Positions 8,064-12,743 of a DNA stretch of 12,743 bases are shown here, piece by piece. The stretch comes from Acholeplasmatales bacterium. GTDB lineage: Bacteria > Bacillota_I > Bacilli_A > Acholeplasmatales > Anaeroplasmataceae. The notes below the pieces were generated by a model. It was not told the DNA's origin and searched no databases. It was given only the letters and a program-made list of their open reading frames with translations. The first letter of the stretch is position 1; each line of letters starts with the position of its first letter. The stretch spans positions 1 through 12,743 of the forward strand of contig JAILBI010000121.1 of NCBI GenBank assembly GCA_024681175.1, given 5' to 3'. Position numbers and translations under genes: made by a program.

Positions 8064-9164
8064 ATGGCAGAATTTAACATCGTTACATTACCTGGTGATG
8101 GTATTGGTCCAGATATTGTAAGAGAAGCAGTAAAAGTAATGAATCGTATTGGCGAATTATACGGTCATAAATTTAACATTATTGAAAAAAGAATGGGTGG
8201 TATCGCTATCGATATGGATGGCACATCACTTCCTCAAGATACAATTGATGCAGCATTAAAATCAGATGCAGTATTACTTGGTGCAGTAGGTGGACCAAAG
8301 TGGGATCATTTAACAAATGGTGATCGTCCTGAACGTGGTTTACTTGGAATTAGAGGCGCATTAAAATTATATGCAAATTTAAGACCAGCTGTATTATATA
8401 AGCAGCTTCAATATACATCACCATTAAAGCCAGAAATCATTGGCGAAGGCTTAGATATCTTAGTTGTTCGTGAATTAACTGGTGGTATGTATTTCGGTGA
8501 AAAAGCAAATTCACCAGCTTATAATCCTGAAAAGCCAGATTGCTGGGCTTCAGATTTAGAAAAATATTCAGTTTATGAAATTGAAAGAATTTTAAAAACA
8601 GGCTTTGAAGCAGCACAAAAGAGAAATCATAAATTAACTTGTGTTCATAAAGCTAACGTATTAGAATCTTCAAGACTTTGGAGAGCTGTATTTGAAAGAG
8701 TTAAGAAGAATTATCCAGATGTTGAAACAAATGAAATGTATGTTGATAATGCAGCTATGCAGCTTGTTAGAAATCCAAGACAATTCGATGTTATCGTAAC
8801 ATCAAATATCTTTGGTGATATCTTAACTGATGAAGCAAGCCAAGTTGCAGGTTCAATTGGTATGCTTGCATCTGCATCACTTGGTGCAGGTAAGCTAGGC
8901 TTATATGAGCCAATTCATGGTTCAGCACCTGATATTGCAGGTAAGAACCTTGCTAACCCATTAGCAACAATTTTATCTGTTCCAATGCTATTCCGTTATT
9001 CTTTAGGCTTAATGGAAGAAGCAGCTTGTATCGATAGAGCAGTTAATGCTGTACTTGATGCAGGTTGGAGAACAGGAGATATCAAATCTAAAGATACTCC
9101 AGCTGACAAGATTGTTGGTACTAAAGAAATGGGCGACTTAGTTGTTGCAGCATTAAAGAAATAA
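8064..9164 (+). CDS. leuB: 3-isopropylmalate dehydrogenase
   Basis: A 366-residue NAD-dependent, metal-requiring beta-decarboxylating dehydrogenase, full length. It oxidises 3-isopropylmalate to 2-ketoisocaproate in leucine synthesis and, in the citramalate route, 3-methylmalate to 2-oxobutyrate. Visible motifs in order are LPGDGIGPDIV, GAVGGPKWD, RGLLGIRGALKLYANLRP, the ELTGGMYFG segment with catalytic Tyr143, HKANVLESSRLWR with catalytic Lys196, the aspartates of SNIFGDILTDEASQ, and LYEPIHGSAPDIAGK, the NAD-binding segment. These distinguish it from isocitrate and tartrate dehydrogenases. TTTAAGGAGATATA precedes ATG 8064, with 17 bases after leuD. Leucine or isoleucine supply probably governs it only through the common operon promoter. 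Confidence 0.96.
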   Translation: MAEFNIVTLPGDGIGPDIVREAVKVMNRIGELYGHKFNIIEKRMGGIAIDMDGTSLPQDTIDAALKSDAVLLGAVGGPKWDHLTNGDRPERGLLGIRGALKLYANLRPAVLYKQLQYTSPLKPEIIGEGLDILVVRELTGGMYFGEKANSPAYNPEKPDCWASDLEKYSVYEIERILKTGFEAAQKRNHKLTCVHKANVLESSRLWRAVFERVKKNYPDVETNEMYVDNAAMQLVRNPRQFDVIVTSNIFGDILTDEASQVAGSIGMLASASLGAGKLGLYEPIHGSAPDIAGKNLANPLATILSVPMLFRYSLGLMEEAACIDRAVNAVLDAGWRTGDIKSKDTPADKIVGTKEMGDLVVAALKK

Positions 9165-9200
9165 AAAAATATTTAAAATAATAATTCTCGGAGGTAATTT

Positions 9201-10862
9201 ATGAGAAGTGATGTAGTTAAAAAAGGCGTTGAGCGTGTTCCTAATAGATCTTTATTTAAGGCTTTAGGTTATACAGATGAAGAAATTGAACGTCCATTGA
9301 TTGGTGTTGTTTCTGCTAAAAGTGAAATAGTTCCAGGTCATGCTTATCTTGATAAGATTTCAGAAGCTGTTAAGCGTGGTGTTTTAATGGCAGGTGGAAC
9401 TCCAATTGAAATACCTGCAATTGGTGTTTGTGATGGTATTGCAATGGGTCATGAGGGTATGAAATATTCACTTGTCACAAGAGAATTAATTGCTGATTCT
9501 ATTGAATGTATGGCAAATGCTCATGCATTAGATGGCTTAGTATTAATTCCTAACTGTGATAAGATTGTTCCAGGTATGCTTATGGGTGCATGCAGATTAA
9601 ATCTTCCTACAATTGTTTGCTCAGGAGGACCAATGCTTGCAGGACGTGTAAATGGATCAAAAACATCACTTTCTTCAACATTTGAAGCCGTAGGTAAATA
9701 TTTATCTGGCAAAATTACAGAAGAAGAATTACGAGAATATGAAGACCATTCTTGCCCAGGCTGTGGTTCATGCTCAGGTATGTATACAGCAAATTCAATG
9801 AACTGTATGTGTGAGGTTTTAGGTATCGCACTTCCAGGTCATGGAACTATTCCATGTGTTTATGCAGATCGTTTAAGATTAGCTAAGCATTCTGGTATGG
9901 CTATTATGGATCTTGTAAGAAATAATGTTAAAGCAAGAGATATTATTAATGAAAAATCATTTAGAAATGCTTTAACTTGTGATATGGCACTTGGCTGTTC
10001 AACAAATACAATGCTTCACCTTCCTGCAATTGCGCATGAAGCAGGCGTTAAAATTAATTTAGAAATGGCTAATGAAATATCAGAGCATACTCCAAATATT
10101 TGTCATCTTGCACCTGCAGGACACACTTATATGGAGGATTTAAATGAAGCAGGTGGTATTCAAGCAGTTATGAAAGAAATTTCTAAGCTTGGTATCCTTG
10201 ATCTTGATCTACCTACAGTTACAGGTAAGACAATTAGAGAAAATATTAAAAACGCAGTAAATAAAAATACTGAGGTTATTAGAACTATTGATAATCCATA
10301 TTCAAAAACTGGTGGTATTGCCGTATTAAAGGGTAATCTTGCACCAGATGGATGTGTTGTTAAGCGTGGTGCCGTTGCACCTAATATGCTTCAACATACA
10401 TGTAAAGCAAAGGTATATGATTCAGAAGAAGATGCAATTAAAGCAATTGATGGCGGCAAAATCGAAAAAGGAGATATTGTTGTTATCAGATATGAAGGAC
10501 CTAAGGGTGGACCTGGTATGAGAGAAATGCTAGCTCCAACATCACGTTTAGCTGGTATGGGTCTTGATAAGGATGTCGCTTTAATCACTGATGGTAGATT
10601 CTCAGGAGCTACAAGAGGTGCATCTATTGGTCACGTATCTCCAGAAGCTGCTGAAGGTGGCTTAATTGGACTTGTACATGATGGCGATTTAATTAAAATT
10701 GATATGATCGCTTGTACAATAGAATTATTAGTTGATGAAAAGGAAATTGAAACAAGAAGAAAGAACTGGGTTAAACCTGAACCAAAGGTTAAAACTGGTT
10801 ATCTTGCAAGATATGCTAAGCTTGTTACTTCAGCATCAACAGGAGCAGTATTTAAAGATTAA
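9201..10862 (+). CDS. ilvD: Dihydroxy-acid dehydratase
   Basis: A 553-residue iron-sulfur dehydratase, the normal length. It converts 2,3-dihydroxyisovalerate and 2,3-dihydroxy-3-methylvalerate to the 2-keto acids that are transaminated to valine and isoleucine. Cluster-binding cysteines are in [10 protein letters not shown] (Cys119, with the metal-binding Lys121 two residues on) and in [16 protein letters not shown] (Cys185, Cys188, Cys191). The first motif reads [13 protein letters not shown] without a cysteine, as in the oxygen-sensitive [4Fe-4S] E. coli type, whereas the [2Fe-2S] type has TPCN there. The C-terminal part has [10 protein letters not shown] and [17 protein letters not shown] (9190-9195) precedes ATG 9201, 36 bases after leuB. 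A sugar-acid dehydratase of the same superfamily is the alternative, but the operon context makes IlvD clear. Confidence 0.96.
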   Translation: MRSDVVKKGVERVPNRSLFKALGYTDEEIERPLIGVVSAKSEIVPGHAYLDKISEAVKRGVLMAGGTPIEIPAIGVCDGIAMGHEGMKYSLVTRELIADSIECMANAHALDGLVLIPNCDKIVPGMLMGACRLNLPTIVCSGGPMLAGRVNGSKTSLSSTFEAVGKYLSGKITEEELREYEDHSCPGCGSCSGMYTANSMNCMCEVLGIALPGHGTIPCVYADRLRLAKHSGMAIMDLVRNNVKARDIINEKSFRNALTCDMALGCSTNTMLHLPAIAHEAGVKINLEMANEISEHTPNICHLAPAGHTYMEDLNEAGGIQAVMKEISKLGILDLDLPTVTGKTIRENIKNAVNKNTEVIRTIDNPYSKTGGIAVLKGNLAPDGCVVKRGAVAPNMLQHTCKAKVYDSEEDAIKAIDGGKIEKGDIVVIRYEGPKGGPGMREMLAPTSRLAGMGLDKDVALITDGRFSGATRGASIGHVSPEAAEGGLIGLVHDGDLIKIDMIACTIELLVDEKEIETRRKNWVKPEPKVKTGYLARYAKLVTSASTGAVFKD

Positions 10863-10882
10863 TTATAAAATGAGGTGATTTT

Positions 10883-12550
10883 ATGAAACTCAATGGTTCA
10901 CAAATCATTATTGAATGTTTAATAGAGCAAGGCGTTGATACAATATTTGGTTATCCAGGCGGAGCAGTATTAAATATTTATGATGAATTATATAAAAATC
11001 AGGACCGTATCCGTCATATATTAACAAGCCATGAGCAAGGTGCTGCACATGCTGCAGATGGATATGCAAGATCTACTGGTAAGGTAGGTGTTTGTCTTGC
11101 AACATCAGGTCCAGGTGCAACAAATCTTGTCACTGGTATTGCAACTGCATATATGGATTCAAGTCCAATTGTTGCAATTACAGGAAATGTTACAAATGCA
11201 TTACTTGGAAAAGATTCATTCCAAGAGGTTGATATTGCAGGTATTACTATGCCTATTACTAAGCATAATTATATCGTTAAGGATGTTAATGACCTTGCAG
11301 ATACAATTCGTGAAGCATTTGAAATTGCAAGATCTGGAAGACCTGGTCCAGTATTAATCGATATTCCTAAGGATGTTACTGCTGCAGTATGCGAATATAG
11401 TCCTAAGAAGATTGATAAGACAGTTCAATTTAAGAAGCTTCCTGAGGTAGAAGAAGAAAAAATTAAAGAGGTTGCCGAATTAATTAATAATGCTGAAAAG
11501 CCATTTATTTATGCTGGTGGTGGTATCTTATTAAGTAATTCATCAAATGAATTAAAGGAATTAGCTGATATGGAAGATATTCCAGTTGCTACTTCATTAA
11601 TGGGTATTGGTGCATTTGATCAATCTGATAGATTATCAACAGGCTTAATTGGTATGCATGGTACAATTGCTTCAAATAGATGCGTTGTTGATTGTGACCT
11701 ATTATTAGCCCTTGGCGTAAGATTCTCAGATAGAGTATTGTCAAATCATAAGCATTTTGCTGAAAATGCTAAAATAGTTCATGTTGATTGTGATGTTGCT
11801 GAAATTGGCAAAAATATTAAGGTTGATTATCCACTTTGTATGGATTTAAAGGAATTCTTTACTAGATTAAAGAAATATTTAAAGCCAAAGAAAAATACAA
11901 TGTGGATTGCATTAGTTGATTCTTGGAAGGATGTATTCTCTGAAAATCAAGTTTCTGCAGCACTTCGTCCAAGATATTTCATGGAATCAATTTATAAGCA
12001 AACAAAAGGTGATTGCTTCATTTCAACAGAAGTAGGACAATCACAAATGTGGGCAGCACAATATTTCACATATACTAAGCCAAAGAGATTAATTACATCT
12101 GGTGGTTTAGGTACAATGGGATTTGGTCTTGGTGCCGCAATTGGTACCCAATTTGGTAATCCAGAAGCATATGTATTTAATATTGCAGGCGATGGTTCAT
12201 TTAGAATGAATATGAATGAGCTTTTAACAATTAGAAGATATAATCTTCCAATTATTGAAGTTATTGCAAATAACGGAACATTAGGTATGGTTCGTCAATG
12301 GCAAACTGCATTCTATGGTAAGAGATATTCTCAAACTACACTTGATAATAATTTAAATTATGAATATCTATGCAAAGCATGTGATATTGATTATTATGAA
12401 GCTAAAACAAAAGAAGAATATGATAATGCAATTAAACAAGCAATTAAGAATCGTAAGCCTTGTTTAATTAATGCATATGTTGCATTAGATGAAAAAGTAT
12501 TACCAATGGTTGCCCCTGGTAAGCCAATTGATGATATGTTAACTAAATAA
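10883..12550 (+). CDS. ilvB: Acetolactate synthase, large (catalytic) subunit
   Basis: A 555-residue thiamine-diphosphate enzyme, the usual length. It condenses two pyruvates to 2-acetolactate, or pyruvate and 2-oxobutyrate to 2-aceto-2-hydroxybutyrate. Features in order: FGYPGGAVLNIYDEL, the catalytic Glu51 in SHEQGAAHAADGYAR, TSGPGATNLVTGIA, SFQEVDIAGIT and RPGPVLIDIPKDV, then the FAD/structural middle domain and the C-terminal ThDP motif from GDG (Gly436-Gly438) to Asn463-Asn464. The FQEVDI and VRQWQ segments favour the biosynthetic anabolic enzyme over catabolic AlsS. GAGGTGAT (10872-10879) precedes ATG 10883, 20 bases after ilvD. Its regulatory subunit, IlvN, is encoded at the other end of the operon. 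A terminator follows the stop codon directly. Confidence 0.96.
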   Translation: MKLNGSQIIIECLIEQGVDTIFGYPGGAVLNIYDELYKNQDRIRHILTSHEQGAAHAADGYARSTGKVGVCLATSGPGATNLVTGIATAYMDSSPIVAITGNVTNALLGKDSFQEVDIAGITMPITKHNYIVKDVNDLADTIREAFEIARSGRPGPVLIDIPKDVTAAVCEYSPKKIDKTVQFKKLPEVEEEKIKEVAELINNAEKPFIYAGGGILLSNSSNELKELADMEDIPVATSLMGIGAFDQSDRLSTGLIGMHGTIASNRCVVDCDLLLALGVRFSDRVLSNHKHFAENAKIVHVDCDVAEIGKNIKVDYPLCMDLKEFFTRLKKYLKPKKNTMWIALVDSWKDVFSENQVSAALRPRYFMESIYKQTKGDCFISTEVGQSQMWAAQYFTYTKPKRLITSGGLGTMGFGLGAAIGTQFGNPEAYVFNIAGDGSFRMNMNELLTIRRYNLPIIEVIANNGTLGMVRQWQTAFYGKRYSQTTLDNNLNYEYLCKACDIDYYEAKTKEEYDNAIKQAIKNRKPCLINAYVALDEKVLPMVAPGKPIDDMLTK

Positions 12551-12555
12551 TAATT

Positions 12556-12584
12556 ATGGCAGGATATATTTCCTGCCATTTTTT
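12556..12584 (+). terminator. Intrinsic terminator of the branched-chain amino acid operon
   Basis: ATGGCAGGA (12556-12564) and TCCTGCCAT (12571-12579) form a perfect 9-bp stem with a 6-base loop, followed at once by a T-run (12579-12584) and further T-rich DNA. It begins five bases after the ilvB stop codon and marks the end of the operon. Confidence 0.93.
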
Positions 12585-12595
12585 ATTTATTTTAC

Positions 12596-12624
12596 TTGAA
12601 ATATATAATTATAAGTTCTATAAT
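12596..12624 (+). promoter_or_regulatory. Sigma-A promoter for the gene beyond the window
   Basis: TTGAAA (12596-12601) and TATAAT (12619-12624) are exactly 17 bases apart. The predicted start is near 12631, seven bases before the first palindromic operator. This would give a leader of about 110 bases to the start codon expected just outside the window. Confidence 0.75.
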
Positions 12625-12637
12625 ACTATTGAATATA

Positions 12638-12651
12638 TGAACAAACATTCA
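12638..12651 (+). promoter_or_regulatory. ArsR/SmtB-type operator 1
   Basis: TGAACAAACATTCA has the TGAA-N6-TTCA geometry of operators bound by ArsR/SmtB-family metal sensors such as SmtB, CadC and CzrA, whose sites read like TGAACA-NN-TRTTCA. It stands just downstream of the promoter's predicted start, where a bound dimer would block transcription. The flanking bases (12634-12636 with 12653-12655) extend the symmetry imperfectly. Confidence 0.65.
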
Positions 12652-12669
12652 AATAATAATCAATAAATT

Positions 12670-12690
12670 AGTTATCATTTACTGATAACT
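12670..12690 (+). repeat. Perfect 8-bp inverted repeat between the two operators
   Basis: AGTTATCA (12670-12677) and TGATAACT (12683-12690) are exact reverse complements around TTTAC. It could be an RNA hairpin in the leader or a separate protein-binding dyad. Its spacing and sequence differ from the flanking TGAA-N6-TTCA sites, and no T-run follows that would make it a convincing terminator. Confidence 0.6.
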
Positions 12691-12709
12691 TATATTTTAA
12701 AATAATATT

Positions 12710-12723
12710 TGAATAGTTGTTCA
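12710..12723 (+). promoter_or_regulatory. ArsR/SmtB-type operator 2
   Basis: TGAATAGTTGTTCA repeats the TGAA-N6-TTCA geometry 72 bases after operator 1. Read on the minus strand it is TGAACAACTATTCA, which matches the cyanobacterial SmtB site half-sequences TGAACA and TATTCA with only the two central bases different. With flanks, 12707-12723 is the reverse complement of 12638-12654 at 15 of 17 positions. It sits about ten bases before the ribosome binding site. Confidence 0.65.
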
Positions 12724-12730
12724 AATGTAG

Positions 12731-12743
12731 AAAGGAGATGTTT
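12731..12743 (+). other. Ribosome binding site of a gene starting just past the window
   Basis: AAAGGAGATGTTT ends the window. With GGAG at 12734-12737, a start codon at or just after 12744 would have proper spacing. The ATG at 12738-12740 is too close to the binding site to be the start. The coding sequence itself is not visible. Confidence 0.65.

Noticed and set aside
11088..11357. An 89-codon plus-strand frame rich in Leu and Gln inside ilvB (and a 70-codon one inside leuD at 7718-7930)
   Set aside because: They are out-of-frame readings of conserved coding sequence; the low-complexity composition is what a shifted frame of this codon bias gives.
12670..12690. The AGTTATCA/TGATAACT dyad as a Fur box
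   Set aside because: Fur sites have TGATAAT facing ATTATCA; here the half-sites face the other way with a 5-base gap.

Overview
The window is about one third G+C by eye. Its genes start behind strong AAGGAG or GGAGG ribosome binding sites, stop mostly at TAA and follow the standard code, with TGG for Trp and TGA used as a stop. This points to a low-GC Gram-positive bacterium (Bacillota), perhaps a gut anaerobe. The exact lineage cannot be read from the window. All recognised genes are on the plus strand, and I see no tRNA, rRNA, insertion sequence or CRISPR array.

Region 1 (1-2749) opens with the C-terminal end of an adenine deaminase. Four tightly packed genes follow: a cytidylate-kinase-like P-loop protein, an M29-family metallo-aminopeptidase, a flavin-reductase-like split-barrel protein and a small Smr-like protein. 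The last three junctions overlap by 8, 11 and 1 bases, so the four are probably translated as one unit. I do not know a pathway that joins them.

Region 2 (2750-3013) is the only long intergenic stretch inside the window. It holds a near-consensus sigma-A promoter (TTGACT, 17 bases, TATAAT), a CodY-like box at the predicted transcription start, a weak cre-like site further upstream and a short leader with no T-box.

Region 3 (3014-12584) is an eight-gene branched-chain amino acid operon, ilvN-ilvC-cimA-leuC-leuD-leuB-ilvD-ilvB, closed by a clear intrinsic terminator. IlvB/IlvN, IlvC and IlvD carry out the shared valine and isoleucine steps. CimA, LeuC/LeuD and LeuB can turn pyruvate and acetyl-CoA into 2-oxobutyrate, the isoleucine precursor, without threonine deaminase. 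LeuC, LeuD and LeuB also serve leucine synthesis, but no leuA, ilvA or transaminase gene is present here. Two points of layout stand out. The regulatory and catalytic subunits of acetolactate synthase sit at opposite ends of the operon, and a 13-bp hairpin lies between ilvC and cimA.

Region 4 (12585-12743) is the control region of a gene that begins just past the window edge. It has a second promoter (TTGAAA, 17 bases, TATAAT), two TGAA-N6-TTCA palindromes that look like ArsR/SmtB-family metal-sensor operators, a perfect 8-bp dyad between them and a ribosome binding site at the very end.

Most of the window is well-known metabolism. The parts most worth a second look are the double ArsR/SmtB-type operator, the unassigned four-gene cluster, and the operon layout with CimA in the usual place of LeuA and split acetolactate synthase subunits.
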